In this document: piece by piece, positions 49,236 to 62,700 of the stretch | Layout: the number at the start of each line of letters is the position of its first letter | Position numbering within the stretch: the first letter of the stretch is position 1 | Assembly: GCA_041874755.1 (NCBI GenBank) | Contig: CP102611.1 | Location: 2,046,001-2,110,000, forward strand | DNA: 64,000 nucleotides | From: Chitinibacter sp. SCUT-21 | GTDB lineage: Bacteria > Pseudomonadota > Gammaproteobacteria > Burkholderiales > Chitinibacteraceae | Reading direction: 5' to 3' | Made by a program: the position numbers and the translations under genes | Notes under the pieces: generated by a model | Database searches by the model: none | Told to the model about the DNA's origin: nothing | Seen by the model: the letters and a program-made list of their open reading frames with translations, nothing else

Positions 49236-50110
49236 GCATACACCTTGCTGGTATTGCCCTGAAGAGTATTCATATATTGATCTAGCGACCGATACTCATG
49301 GTATAGATCGGCAAAGCTGCTGAGATTGGTATCGCGTTCCAGCAATACTGGTTTGGCGCCCCATTGGCGCTGCGCTTGTTGCAGCAGTGCAAAAACTTCG
49401 GCACTGATCGGCGCGCCATGCGTATCGACCGCGGTGCCGTCAAACCACTCAAAGCCCGCGACGTGAATTTCCTCAACGTATTGGCCGGGAATCTGCGCTA
49501 GCTCAGCAGCGGCATCCAGCCCCAGATTGAGTGTATTGACGTGAAAATTGTTTAAATCCACCAAGAGGCCACAGCCGGTACGGCGCGCCAACTCGACCAT
49601 TAATTGCGCTTCGCTGAGCATTTCATCGGCAAAGCCGACGTAGGCTGAAACGTTTTCGATCAAGATCGGCCGTTGCAGGGCGGTTTGGACTTGATCAATG
49701 CGCGTAGCTAAATGCTCGATCACGCCTTCAACGCGCGGTACGGGGAGTAAATCGTTGAAATGGCGTTGCGCAAAGTGATTCCACGCCAAATGTTCGGACA
49801 CTGCGGCCGGTTCAATCCGTGCAACGAGTTGCTTCAGCTGCGCCAAATGCGCGGGATCGAGCGGATCTAAACGCCCTAAACCCATACCAACGCCGTGCAG
49901 GCTAATCGGATAATCTTGGCGTAATTGCGTTAAGGCCGTGATGGCGGCGCCGCCGGTTAGTTCGCGCGACGGCGTCGCGCCGCCCGAGACGGCAAAGTAA
50001 TTTTCGCTATGCACTTCCCACCATGCCACCGCTGGGCGTTCAGCCAAAACGGTTTCGATATGCGGGGCGCGCAGGCCAAGGCCACAAGCAGTAGGTAGGG
50101 CGGTTTTCAT
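49232..50110 (-). CDS. bufB: MNIO/DUF692 multinuclear iron oxidase (BufB/HvfB type)
   Basis: 292 residues from the ATG at 50110 (MKTALPTACGLGLRAPH); the frame is open to 50245 but that extension covers the intergenic gap. TIM-barrel DUF692 enzyme with metal-ligand motifs EVHSENYF, SLHGVGMGLG, SEHLAWN, LIENVSAY, LLVDLNNFHVN, EIHVAGFE and DTHGAP. Known MNIOs use iron centres to modify cysteines of small peptides, e.g. to thiooxazoles that bind copper. The substrate peptide is encoded directly upstream. Confidence 0.92.
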   Translation of the reverse strand: MKTALPTACGLGLRAPHIETVLAERPAVAWWEVHSENYFAVSGGATPSRELTGGAAITALTQLRQDYPISLHGVGMGLGRLDPLDPAHLAQLKQLVARIEPAAVSEHLAWNHFAQRHFNDLLPVPRVEGVIEHLATRIDQVQTALQRPILIENVSAYVGFADEMLSEAQLMVELARRTGCGLLVDLNNFHVNTLNLGLDAAAELAQIPGQYVEEIHVAGFEWFDGTAVDTHGAPISAEVFALLQQAQRQWGAKPVLLERDTNLSSFADLYHEYRSLDQYMNTLQGNTSKVYA

Positions 50111-50184
50111 GGGTATTGTGTTCAGGTGTATTGCTAATATGCTTTGGGGGGCAATACCAGGGAGAGTATTGCCCCTCCACAGTA

Positions 50185-50427
50185 TTACATCGGTTTGAGC
50201 GTGCCTTTCATTTCTTCGCAAGTGCCTTTGGCTACGTATTTCCATTCTTTGCCATGGTGATCAACCTTAGCTTGACCTGCACAAGCATGGCCATTGGCCG
50301 CGCAATCATTTTTACCCGCCATCGCTACGCCGTAGCATTTTTCTTTTTCGGCAGCGACAACCGTACCAGAAACACCAGCAGCCAAAACAGCAGTTAATGC
50401 AGAAGTCAAAATGAGTTGCTTATTCAT
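50185..50427 (-). CDS. bufA: DUF2282 bufferin-like copper-binding peptide precursor (BufA1/HvfA type)
   Basis: 80 residues from the ATG at 50427, preceded by CGGAGA. A long signal peptide (MNKQLILTSALTAVLAAGVSGTVVAA) leads into a core with four cysteines in a recognisable DUF2282 pattern: EKCYGVAMAGKNDCA, GHACAG, KGTCEEMKG. Proteins of this family are modified by the neighbouring MNIO on some of these cysteines and bind copper in the periplasm, protecting the cell. First gene of a five-gene operon bufA-bufB-bufC-ECF sigma-anti-sigma. Confidence 0.9.
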   Translation of the reverse strand: MNKQLILTSALTAVLAAGVSGTVVAAEKEKCYGVAMAGKNDCAANGHACAGQAKVDHHGKEWKYVAKGTCEEMKGTLKPM

Positions 50428-50452
50428 GATCGAATCTCCGTAGTTTGAGTGT

Positions 50453-50470
50453 GATGTTGTGTTCAACATC
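50453..50470. promoter_or_regulatory. Inverted repeat upstream of bufA, possible operator
   Basis: GATGTTG-TGTT-CAACATC, perfect 7-bp arms, 26 bases before the bufA start codon. It could be a dimeric regulator site or a 5'-UTR hairpin. Confidence 0.45.
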
Positions 50471-50622
50471 TAAACCTTAGTCGTCTTGCCGCGGGCAATC
50501 TAACAAAACAATGGCTTATTTTCTTTGCTGGTTATTTAAGTGTTTGATATTGAAACAAATATTATTTTTGATGAGTCGTTTTTGGTGATGTGGCAATGAA
50601 AAAGTCCTGTGTGATCTAGGAC

Positions 50623-50640
50623 ACTGTACTTCGGTACAGT
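50623..50640. other. TTCG-tetraloop hairpin in the adhesin 5' region
   Basis: ACTGTAC-TTCG-GTACAGT, a perfect 7-bp stem, 68 bases before the adhesin ATG. There is no T run, so it is not a standard terminator; it may lie in the leader RNA. Confidence 0.5.
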
Positions 50641-50707
50641 CGCTATTGATATGCCATTCAAGTAAATTCAGCCATTAGGAAAATCTTATCTTGTTGGAGT
50701 AGGGCTC

Positions 50708-53700
50708 ATGGCTGAAACGATCATCACTGGCAGCGATACACAGAAAGGCAACAACACCATCGTCGTTGTTGCGGGCGAAGCGTTTATTCGCGATGCCAGC
50801 GGTAAAGTCACCCCCATCGCAGCCGGAGATCAACTCCAAGAAGGCCAAGTGATTTTCACCTCCGCCACCGGCCACGTCACGCTAATGCTGCCCAACGGCC
50901 AAGTGATAGAACTGGGCGCAGATCGCAATTTATTGCTCGATGGTGATTTAGCCGGCACGCAAGCGACCGATGCAACAGAAGCCAAAGTGGCCAATGCCGC
51001 GGAAAGCGCAGACCAAATCATCAATGCGCTGAACCAAGGTAAAGATCTTTCCGACGAACTCGAAGCCACTGCCGCCGGTTTGAACGGCGCAGGCGGTGAA
51101 GGCGAAGGCAGCGGTTTTGTGCGCCTGCTGCGGATTGCTGAAAATGTTGACCCAGTTAGTTTTGAGTTTGCCAGTGCCGCAGAGCCAATTGATCCATTCG
51201 TGCCTGTGGTGGCCGAAGCCGCGCCACAAATCGATGAGCCAGTGGCGAATCAGAAACCCGATTTTGTGGGAAGTAATGGCAGCCCATTGGGTGACAATGT
51301 TAGCGTCACCACGCCAGAAGATACGCCGGTCAGCGGTCGCCTGGCGGCAGTCGACGCCGATGGCGATACGCTGACCTTTGGCAAAGTAAGTGAGCCTATT
51401 CATGGCAGTGTCAGCGTACAAGCCGATGGCAGCTGGACCTATACGCCCAATAAAGATTACAACGGCAGCGATAGCTTTAAAGTACAGGTCTCTGATGGTA
51501 AAGGCGGTGTGGATACGCTGACCGTCAATATTGGTGTAACGCCAGTCAATGATGCACCCGATGCAATCGATGACAGCACCAATACCAATATCAATACCCC
51601 AGTAGTGAATATCAATGTACTCGGCAACGACAAAGACATTGACGGCGATACCCTCTCTGTTACTCGTGCCGAACTGCAAGACCCAAGCAAAGGCAGCGTG
51701 AGCATTAACGCAGATGGCACGCTTAACTTTACCCCTGCGACCAATGTACTCGGCCCAGTGGTGATTAACTACACCATTAGCGACGGTAAAGGCGGTACCG
51801 ATACCGCCCAACTCACCATCAATGTGAGCGATGTGCCTACGCCACCGATTTCAAAAATCGAAGTAGGACAACCAGGGCCACAAGACGATAGCGTTGTTGA
51901 AGGCAATAAACTGGTATTTAACGTTACAATCAGTGCCGCAAGCCCGAAAGCAGAGAGCTACAGCTTTAACTTGGGTGGTGGCAGCGCCGCCGAAGTTGAT
52001 TTCGAACGTGTGAATCTAAGCTTTAGCAACGGCGTTACTTATGATGCAGCAACAGGCAAAATTACTGTACCTGCTGGTGTAACGAGCTTCAGTGTCACGC
52101 TCCCGACTGTCGATGACACCTTGGTCGAAAGTGGAGAAACTGTACCTCTGAATATTGGGGGTATCTCAGCCACCGGCAACATCGTTGACAACGACACGCA
52201 AGGCATCACGATTGTGGGCGCAGGCAACGGCACAGGCACCGGTGACACCGTGGTCTTTGAAGGCAGCGCAGCGGTCTTCACCGTGAAACTGGATGCGGCC
52301 GCCAGCAGCGACACCACCGTCAAACTGAGCCTGACCACCGCGGGTGGCGCAGGCCAAGCCAGCGCAGGCGACGTGGGCGCACTCGAATACTTCAACGGCA
52401 GCAGCTGGACGCCGGTGGTGAATGGTCAAGTGACGATTCCAGCCGGCAGTACCAGCGTCCAAGTACGCGTACCGACCACGGTAGACAGCGTATTTGAAGG
52501 TGCAGAAAACTTCACGCTGAACGCCACCGTAACGGGTGTCGGCGCAGCAAGCGGCACGGGCACGATCGTCGACGACGGCCGCACGGGCCCAACGCCACCG
52601 ACCGGCACGCCAGACGACGACCGTCCACACGTGAGCATCACGGGTGTGAGCGATGGTAAAGAAGCGGGTCAAGTGGGCATTGTGTACAGCCTGAAACTGG
52701 ATCACATGAGCACGACCGCCACGACGGTCACGCTCGACCTTAAGAATGGCAGCGCGACTTTGGGCACCGACACCGGTGCAGTGGAAGTGAGCTTCGACGG
52801 CGGCAAGACGTATGTTGCGGTCAGCGGCAACAGCATTAGCGTGCCAGCCAATACCACCGATGTCTTGGTGCGAGTGGCGGTGACGGACGACGCGCTGGTT
52901 GAAGGAACAGAAAACATTACCCTGGCGGTAAAAGGCCAATACGACAGCGCCTTCACAGCGCCAGTGAGCGGCAACATCGTTGACAACGACACGCAAGGCA
53001 TCACGATTGTGGGCGCAGGCAACGGCACAGGCACCGGTGACACCGTGGTCTTTGAAGGCAGCGCAGCGGTCTTCACCGTGAAACTGGATGCGGCCGCCAG
53101 CAGCGACACCACCGTCAAACTGAGCCTGACCACCGCGGGTGGCGCAGGCCAAGCCAGCGCAGGCGACGTGGGCGCACTCGAATACTTCAACGGCAGCAGC
53201 TGGACGCCGGTGGTGAATGGTCAAGTGACGATTCCAGCCGGCAGTACCAGCGTCCAAGTACGCGTACCGACCACGGTAGACAGCGTATTTGAAGGTGCAG
53301 AAAACTTCACGCTGAACGCCACCGTAACGGGTGTCGGCGCAGCAAGCGGCACGGGCACGATCGTCGACGACGGCCGCACGGGCCCAACGCCACCGACCGG
53401 CACGCCAGACGACGACCGTCCACACGTGAGCATCACGGGTGTGAGCGATGGTAAAGAAGCGGGTCAAGTGGGCATTGTGTACAGCCTGAAACTGGATCAC
53501 ATGAGCACGACCGCCACGACGGTCACGCTCGACCTTAAGAATGGCAGCGCGACTTTGGGCACCGACACCGGTGCAGTGGAAGTGAGCTTCGACGGCGGCA
53601 AGACGTATGTTGCGGTCAGCGGCAACAGCATTAGCGTGCCAGCCAATACCACCGATGTCTTGGTGCGAGTGGCGGTGACGGACGACGCGCTGGTTGAAGG

Positions 53701-56700
53701 AACAGAAAACATTACCCTGGCGGTAAAAGGCCAATACGACAGCGCCTTCACAGCGCCAGTGAGCGGCAACATCGTTGACAACGACACGCAAGGCATCACG
53801 ATTGTGGGCGCAGGCAACGGCACAGGCACCGGTGACACCGTGGTCTTTGAAGGCAGCGCAGCGGTCTTCACCGTGAAACTGGATGCGGCCGCCAGCAGCG
53901 ACACCACCGTCAAACTGAGCCTGACCACCGCGGGTGGCGCAGGCCAAGCCAGCGCAGGCGACGTGGGCGCACTCGAATACTTCAACGGCAGCAGCTGGAC
54001 GCCGGTGGTGAATGGTCAAGTGACGATTCCAGCCGGCAGTACCAGCGTCCAAGTACGCGTACCGACCACGGTAGACAGCGTATTTGAAGGTGCAGAAAAC
54101 TTCACGCTGAACGCCACCGTAACGGGTGTCGGCGCAGCAAGCGGCACGGGCACGATCGTCGACGACGGCCGCACGGGCCCAACGCCACCGACCGGCACGC
54201 CAGACGACGACCGTCCACACGTGAGCATCACGGGTGTGAGCGATGGTAAAGAAGCGGGTCAAGTGGGCATTGTGTACAGCCTGAAACTGGATCACATGAG
54301 CACGACCGCCACGACGGTCACGCTCGACCTTAAGAATGGCAGCGCGACTTTGGGCACCGACACCGGTGCAGTGGAAGTGAGCTTCGACGGCGGCAAGACG
54401 TATGTTGCGGTCAGCGGCAACAGCATTAGCGTGCCAGCCAATACCACCGATGTCTTGGTGCGAGTGGCGGTGACGGACGACGCGCTGGTTGAAGGAACAG
54501 AAAACATTACCCTGGCGGTAAAAGGCCAATACGACAGCGCCTTCACAGCGCCAGTGAGCGGCAACATCGTTGACAACGACACGCAAGGCATCACGATTGT
54601 GGGCGCAGGCAACGGCACAGGCACCGGTGACACCGTGGTCTTTGAAGGCAGCGCAGCGGTCTTCACCGTGAAACTGGATGCGGCCGCCAGCAGCGACACC
54701 ACCGTCAAACTGAGCCTGACCACCGCGGGTGGCGCAGGCCAAGCCAGCGCAGGCGACGTGGGCGCACTCGAATACTTCAACGGCAGCAGCTGGACGCCGG
54801 TGGTGAATGGTCAAGTGACGATTCCAGCCGGCAGTACCAGCGTCCAAGTACGCGTACCGACCACGGTAGACAGCGTATTTGAAGGTGCAGAAAACTTCAC
54901 GCTGAACGCCACCGTAACGGGTGTCGGCGCAGCAAGCGGCACGGGCACGATCGTCGACGACGGCCGCACGGGCCCAACGCCACCGACCGGCACGCCAGAC
55001 GACGACCGTCCACACGTGAGCATCACGGGTGTGAGCGATGGTAAAGAAGCGGGTCAAGTGGGCATTGTGTACAGCCTGAAACTGGATCACATGAGCACGA
55101 CCGCCACGACGGTCACGCTCGACCTTAAGAATGGCAGCGCGACTTTGGGCACCGACACCGGTGCAGTGGAAGTGAGCTTCGACGGCGGCAAGACGTATGT
55201 TGCGGTCAGCGGCAACAGCATTAGCGTGCCAGCCAATACCACCGATGTCTTGGTGCGAGTGGCGGTGACGGACGACGCGCTGGTTGAAGGAACAGAAAAC
55301 ATTACCCTGGCGGTAAAAGGCCAATACGACAGCGCCTTCACAGCGCCAGTGAGCGGCAACATCGTTGACAACGACACGCAAGGCATCACGATTGTGGGCG
55401 CAGGCAACGGCACAGGCACCGGTGACACCGTGGTCTTTGAAGGCAGCGCAGCGGTCTTCACCGTGAAACTGGATGCGGCCGCCAGCAGCGACACCACCGT
55501 CAAACTGAGCCTGACCACCGCGGGTGGCGCAGGCCAAGCCAGCGCAGGCGACGTGGGCGCACTCGAATACTTCAACGGCAGCAGCTGGACGCCGGTGGTG
55601 AATGGTCAAGTGACGATTCCAGCCGGCAGTACCAGCGTCCAAGTACGCGTACCGACCACGGTAGACAGCGTATTTGAAGGTGCAGAAAACTTCACGCTGA
55701 ACGCCACCGTAACGGGTGTCGGCGCAGCAAGCGGCACGGGCACGATCGTCGACGACGGCCGCACGGGCCCAACGCCACCGACCGGCACGCCAGACGACGA
55801 CCGTCCACACGTGAGCATCACGGGTGTGAGCGATGGTAAAGAAGCGGGTCAAGTGGGCATTGTGTACAGCCTGAAACTGGATCACATGAGCACGACCGCC
55901 ACGACGGTCACGCTCGACCTTAAGAATGGCAGCGCGACTTTGGGCACCGACACCGGTGCAGTGGAAGTGAGCTTCGACGGCGGCAAGACGTATGTTGCGG
56001 TCAGCGGCAACAGCATTAGCGTGCCAGCCAATACCACCGATGTCTTGGTGCGAGTGGCGGTGACGGACGACGCGCTGGTTGAAGGAACAGAAAACATTAC
56101 CCTGGCGGTAAAAGGCCAATACGACAGCGCCTTCACAGCGCCAGTGAGCGGCAACATCGTTGACAACGACACGCAAGGCATCACGATTGTGGGCGCAGGC
56201 AACGGCACAGGCACCGGTGACACCGTGGTCTTTGAAGGCAGCGCAGCGGTCTTCACCGTGAAACTGGATGCGGCCGCCAGCAGCGACACCACCGTCAAAC
56301 TGAGCCTGACCACCGCGGGTGGCGCAGGCCAAGCCAGCGCAGGCGACGTGGGCGCACTCGAATACTTCAACGGCAGCAGCTGGACGCCGGTGGTGAATGG
56401 TCAAGTGACGATTCCAGCCGGCAGTACCAGCGTCCAAGTACGCGTACCGACCACGGTAGACAGCGTATTTGAAGGTGCAGAAAACTTCACGCTGAACGCC
56501 ACCGTAACGGGTGTCGGCGCAGCAAGCGGCACGGGCACGATCGTCGACGACGGCCGCACGGGCCCAACGCCACCGACCGGCACGCCAGACGACGACCGTC
56601 CACACGTGAGCATCACGGGTGTGAGCGATGGTAAAGAAGCGGGTCAAGTGGGCATTGTGTACAGCCTGAAACTGGATCACATGAGCACGACCGCCACGAC

Positions 56701-59700
56701 GGTCACGCTCGACCTTAAGAATGGCAGCGCGACTTTGGGCACCGACACCGGTGCAGTGGAAGTGAGCTTCGACGGCGGCAAGACGTATGTTGCGGTCAGC
56801 GGCAACAGCATTAGCGTGCCAGCCAATACCACCGATGTCTTGGTGCGAGTGGCGGTGACGGACGACGCGCTGGTTGAAGGAACAGAAAACATTACCCTGG
56901 CGGTAAAAGGCCAATACGACAGCGCCTTCACAGCGCCAGTGAGCGGCAACATCGTTGACAACGACACGCAAGGCATCACGATTGTGGGCGCAGGCAACGG
57001 CACAGGCACCGGTGACACCGTGGTCTTTGAAGGCAGCGCAGCGGTCTTCACCGTGAAACTGGATGCGGCCGCCAGCAGCGACACCACCGTCAAACTGAGC
57101 CTGACCACCGCGGGTGGCGCAGGCCAAGCCAGCGCAGGCGACGTGGGCGCACTCGAATACTTCAACGGCAGCAGCTGGACGCCGGTGGTGAATGGTCAAG
57201 TGACGATTCCAGCCGGCAGTACCAGCGTCCAAGTACGCGTACCGACCACGGTAGACAGCGTATTTGAAGGTGCAGAAAACTTCACGCTGAACGCCACCGT
57301 AACGGGTGTCGGCGCAGCAAGCGGCACGGGCACGATCGTCGACGACGGCCGCACGGGCCCAACGCCACCGACCGGCACGCCAGACGACGACCGTCCACAC
57401 GTGAGCATCACGGGTGTGAGCGATGGTAAAGAAGCGGGTCAAGTGGGCATTGTGTACAGCCTGAAACTGGATCACATGAGCACGACCGCCACGACGGTCA
57501 CGCTCGACCTTAAGAATGGCAGCGCGACTTTGGGCACCGACACCGGTGCAGTGGAAGTGAGCTTCGACGGCGGCAAGACGTATGTTGCGGTCAGCGGCAA
57601 CAGCATTAGCGTGCCAGCCAATACCACCGATGTCTTGGTGCGAGTGGCGGTGACGGACGACGCGCTGGTTGAAGGAACAGAAAACATTACCCTGGCGGTA
57701 AAAGGCCAATACGACAGCGCCTTCACAGCGCCAGTGAGCGGCAACATCGTTGACAACGACACGCAAGGCATCACGATTGTGGGCGCAGGCAACGGCACAG
57801 GCACCGGTGACACCGTGGTCTTTGAAGGCAGCGCAGCGGTCTTCACCGTGAAACTGGATGCGGCCGCCAGCAGCGACACCACCGTCAAACTGAGCCTGAC
57901 CACCGCGGGTGGCGCAGGCCAAGCCAGCGCAGGCGACGTGGGCGCACTCGAATACTTCAACGGCAGCAGCTGGACGCCGGTGGTGAATGGTCAAGTGACG
58001 ATTCCAGCCGGCAGTACCAGCGTCCAAGTACGCGTACCGACCACGGTAGACAGCGTATTTGAAGGTGCAGAAAACTTCACGCTGAACGCCACCGTAACGG
58101 GTGTCGGCGCAGCAAGCGGCACGGGCACGATCGTCGACGACGGCCGCACGGGCCCAACGCCACCGACCGGCACGCCAGACGACGACCGTCCACACGTGAG
58201 CATCACGGGTGTGAGCGATGGTAAAGAAGCGGGTCAAGTGGGCATTGTGTACAGCCTGAAACTGGATCACATGAGCACGACCGCCACGACGGTCACGCTC
58301 GACCTTAAGAATGGCAGCGCGACTTTGGGCACCGACACCGGTGCAGTGGAAGTGAGCTTCGACGGCGGCAAGACGTATGTTGCGGTCAGCGGCAACAGCA
58401 TTAGCGTGCCAGCCAATACCACCGATGTCTTGGTGCGAGTGGCGGTGACGGACGACGCGCTGGTTGAAGGAACAGAAAACATTACCCTGGCGGTAAAAGG
58501 CCAATACGACAGCGCCTTCACAGCGCCAGTGAGCGGCAACATCGTTGACAACGACACGCAAGGCATCACGATTGTGGGCGCAGGCAACGGCACAGGCACC
58601 GGTGACACCGTGGTCTTTGAAGGCAGCGCAGCGGTCTTCACCGTGAAACTGGATGCGGCCGCCAGCAGCGACACCACCGTCAAACTGAGCCTGACCACCG
58701 CGGGTGGCGCAGGCCAAGCCAGCGCAGGCGACGTGGGCGCACTCGAATACTTCAACGGCAGCAGCTGGACGCCGGTGGTGAATGGTCAAGTGACGATTCC
58801 AGCCGGCAGTACCAGCGTCCAAGTACGCGTACCGACCACGGTAGACAGCGTATTTGAAGGTGCAGAAAACTTCACGCTGAACGCCACCGTAACGGGTGTC
58901 GGCGCAGCAAGCGGCACGGGCACGATCGTCGACGACGGCCGCACGGGCCCAACGCCACCGACCGGCACGCCAGACGACGACCGTCCACACGTGAGCATCA
59001 CGGGTGTGAGCGATGGTAAAGAAGCGGGTCAAGTGGGCATTGTGTACAGCCTGAAACTGGATCACATGAGCACGACCGCCACGACGGTCACGCTCGACCT
59101 TAAGAATGGCAGCGCGACTTTGGGCACCGACACCGGTGCAGTGGAAGTGAGCTTCGACGGCGGCAAGACGTATGTTGCGGTCAGCGGCAACAGCATTAGC
59201 GTGCCAGCCAATACCACCGATGTCTTGGTGCGAGTGGCGGTGACGGACGACGCGCTGGTTGAAGGAACAGAAAACATTACCCTGGCGGTAAAAGGCCAAT
59301 ACGACAGCGCCTTCACAGCGCCAGTGAGCGGCAACATCGTTGACAACGACACGCAAGGCATCACGATTGTGGGCGCAGGCAACGGCACAGGCACCGGTGA
59401 CACCGTGGTCTTTGAAGGCAGCGCAGCGGTCTTCACCGTGAAACTGGATGCGGCCGCCAGCAGCGACACCACCGTCAAACTGAGCCTGACCACCGCGGGT
59501 GGCGCAGGCCAAGCCAGCGCAGGCGACGTGGGCGCACTCGAATACTTCAACGGCAGCAGCTGGACGCCGGTGGTGAATGGTCAAGTGACGATTCCAGCCG
59601 GCAGTACCAGCGTCCAAGTACGCGTACCGACCACGGTAGACAGCGTATTTGAAGGTGCAGAAAACTTCACGCTGAACGCCACCGTAACGGGTGTCGGCGC

Positions 59701-62700
59701 AGCAAGCGGCACGGGCACGATCGTCGACGACGGCCGCACGGGCCCAACGCCACCGACCGGCACGCCAGACGACGACCGTCCACACGTGAGCATCACGGGT
59801 GTGAGCGATGGTAAAGAAGCGGGTCAAGTGGGCATTGTGTACAGCCTGAAACTGGATCACATGAGCACGACCGCCACGACGGTCACGCTCGACCTTAAGA
59901 ATGGCAGCGCGACTTTGGGCACCGACACCGGTGCAGTGGAAGTGAGCTTCGACGGCGGCAAGACGTATGTTGCGGTCAGCGGCAACAGCATTAGCGTGCC
60001 AGCCAATACCACCGATGTCTTGGTGCGAGTGGCGGTGACGGACGACGCGCTGGTTGAAGGAACAGAAAACATTACCCTGGCGGTAAAAGGCCAATACGAC
60101 AGCGCCTTCACAGCGCCAGTGAGCGGCAACATCGTTGACAACGACACGCAAGGCATCACGATTGTGGGCGCAGGCAACGGCACAGGCACCGGTGACACCG
60201 TGGTCTTTGAAGGCAGCGCAGCGGTCTTCACCGTGAAACTGGATGCGGCCGCCAGCAGCGACACCACCGTCAAACTGAGCCTGACCACCGCGGGTGGCGC
60301 AGGCCAAGCCAGCGCAGGCGACGTGGGCGCACTCGAATACTTCAACGGCAGCAGCTGGACGCCGGTGGTGAATGGTCAAGTGACGATTCCAGCCGGCAGT
60401 ACCAGCGTCCAAGTACGCGTACCGACCACGGTAGACAGCGTATTTGAAGGTGCAGAAAACTTCACGCTGAACGCCACCGTAACGGGTGTCGGCGCAGCAA
60501 GCGGCACGGGCACGATCGTCGACGACGGCCGCACGGGCCCAACGCCACCGACCGGCACGCCAGACGACGACCGTCCACACGTGAGCATCACGGGTGTGAG
60601 CGATGGTAAAGAAGCGGGTCAAGTGGGCATTGTGTACAGCCTGAAACTGGATCACATGAGCACGACCGCCACGACGGTCACGCTCGACCTTAAGAATGGC
60701 AGCGCGACTTTGGGCACCGACACCGGTGCAGTGGAAGTGAGCTTCGACGGCGGCAAGACGTATGTTGCGGTCAGCGGCAACAGCATTAGCGTGCCAGCCA
60801 ATACCACCGATGTCTTGGTGCGAGTGGCGGTGACGGACGACGCGCTGGTTGAAGGAACAGAAAACATTACCCTGGCGGTAAAAGGCCAATACGACAGCGC
60901 CTTCACAGCGCCAGTGAGCGGCAACATCGTTGACAACGACACGCAAGGCATCACGATTGTGGGCGCAGGCAACGGCACAGGCACCGGTGACACCGTGGTC
61001 TTTGAAGGCAGCGCAGCGGTCTTCACCGTGAAACTGGATGCGGCCGCCAGCAGCGACACCACCGTCAAACTGAGCCTGACCACCGCGGGTGGCGCAGGCC
61101 AAGCCAGCGCAGGCGACGTGGGCGCACTCGAATACTTCAACGGCAGCAGCTGGACGCCGGTGGTGAATGGTCAAGTGACGATTCCAGCCGGCAGTACCAG
61201 CGTCCAAGTACGCGTACCGACCACGGTAGACAGCGTATTTGAAGGTGCAGAAAACTTCACGCTGAACGCCACCGTAACGGGTGTCGGCGCAGCAAGCGGC
61301 ACGGGCACGATCGTCGACGACGGCCGCACGGGCCCAACGCCACCGACCGGCACGCCAGACGACGACCGTCCACACGTGAGCATCACGGGTGTGAGCGATG
61401 GTAAAGAAGCGGGTCAAGTGGGCATTGTGTACAGCCTGAAACTGGATCACATGAGCACGACCGCCACGACGGTCACGCTCGACCTTAAGAATGGCAGCGC
61501 GACTTTGGGCACCGACACCGGTGCAGTGGAAGTGAGCTTCGACGGCGGCAAGACGTATGTTGCGGTCAGCGGCAACAGCATTAGCGTGCCAGCCAATACC
61601 ACCGATGTCTTGGTGCGAGTGGCGGTGACGGACGACGCGCTGGTTGAAGGAACAGAAAACATTACCCTGGCGGTAAAAGGCCAATACGACAGCGCCTTCA
61701 CAGCGCCAGTGAGCGGCAACATCGTTGACAACGACACGCAAGGCATCACGATTGTGGGCGCAGGCAACGGCACAGGCACCGGTGACACCGTGGTCTTTGA
61801 AGGCAGCGCAGCGGTCTTCACCGTGAAACTGGATGCGGCCGCCAGCAGCGACACCACCGTCAAACTGAGCCTGACCACCGCGGGTGGCGCAGGCCAAGCC
61901 AGCGCAGGCGACGTGGGCGCACTCGAATACTTCAACGGCAGCAGCTGGACGCCGGTGGTGAATGGTCAAGTGACGATTCCAGCCGGCAGTACCAGCGTCC
62001 AAGTACGCGTACCGACCACGGTAGACAGCGTATTTGAAGGTGCAGAAAACTTCACGCTGAACGCCACCGTAACGGGTGTCGGCGCAGCAAGCGGCACGGG
62101 CACGATCGTCGACGACGGCCGCACGGGCCCAACGCCACCGACCGGCACGCCAGACGACGACCGTCCACACGTGAGCATCACGGGTGTGAGCGATGGTAAA
62201 GAAGCGGGTCAAGTGGGCATTGTGTACAGCCTGAAACTGGATCACATGAGCACGACCGCCACGACGGTCACGCTCGACCTTAAGAATGGCAGCGCGACTT
62301 TGGGCACCGACACCGGTGCAGTGGAAGTGAGCTTCGACGGCGGCAAGACGTATGTTGCGGTCAGCGGCAACAGCATTAGCGTGCCAGCCAATACCACCGA
62401 TGTCTTGGTGCGAGTGGCGGTGACGGACGACGCGCTGGTTGAAGGAACAGAAAACATTACCCTGGCGGTAAAAGGCCAATACGACAGCGCCTTCACAGCG
62501 CCAGTGAGCGGCAACATCGTTGACAACGACACGCAAGGCATCACGATTGTGGGCGCAGGCAACGGCACAGGCACCGGTGACACCGTGGTCTTTGAAGGCA
62601 GCGCAGCGGTCTTCACCGTGAAACTGGATGCGGCCGCCAGCAGCGACACCACCGTCAAACTGAGCCTGACCACCGCGGGTGGCGCAGGCCAAGCCAGCGC

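Larger units (their letters stand above)
50428..50707. other. Divergent regulatory region between bufA and the giant adhesin
   Basis: 280 AT-rich bases with starts pointing away on both sides. It must hold the (probably ECF-dependent) bufA promoter and the adhesin promoter; I could not fix either. Two hairpins are visible and listed separately. The adhesin ribosome site GGAG is at 50696-50699, 8 bases before its ATG. Confidence 0.5.

Noticed and set aside
50428-50707. c-di-GMP riboswitch before the adhesin gene
   Set aside because: The hairpin at 50623 does not match the conserved core of class I or II c-di-GMP riboswitches.
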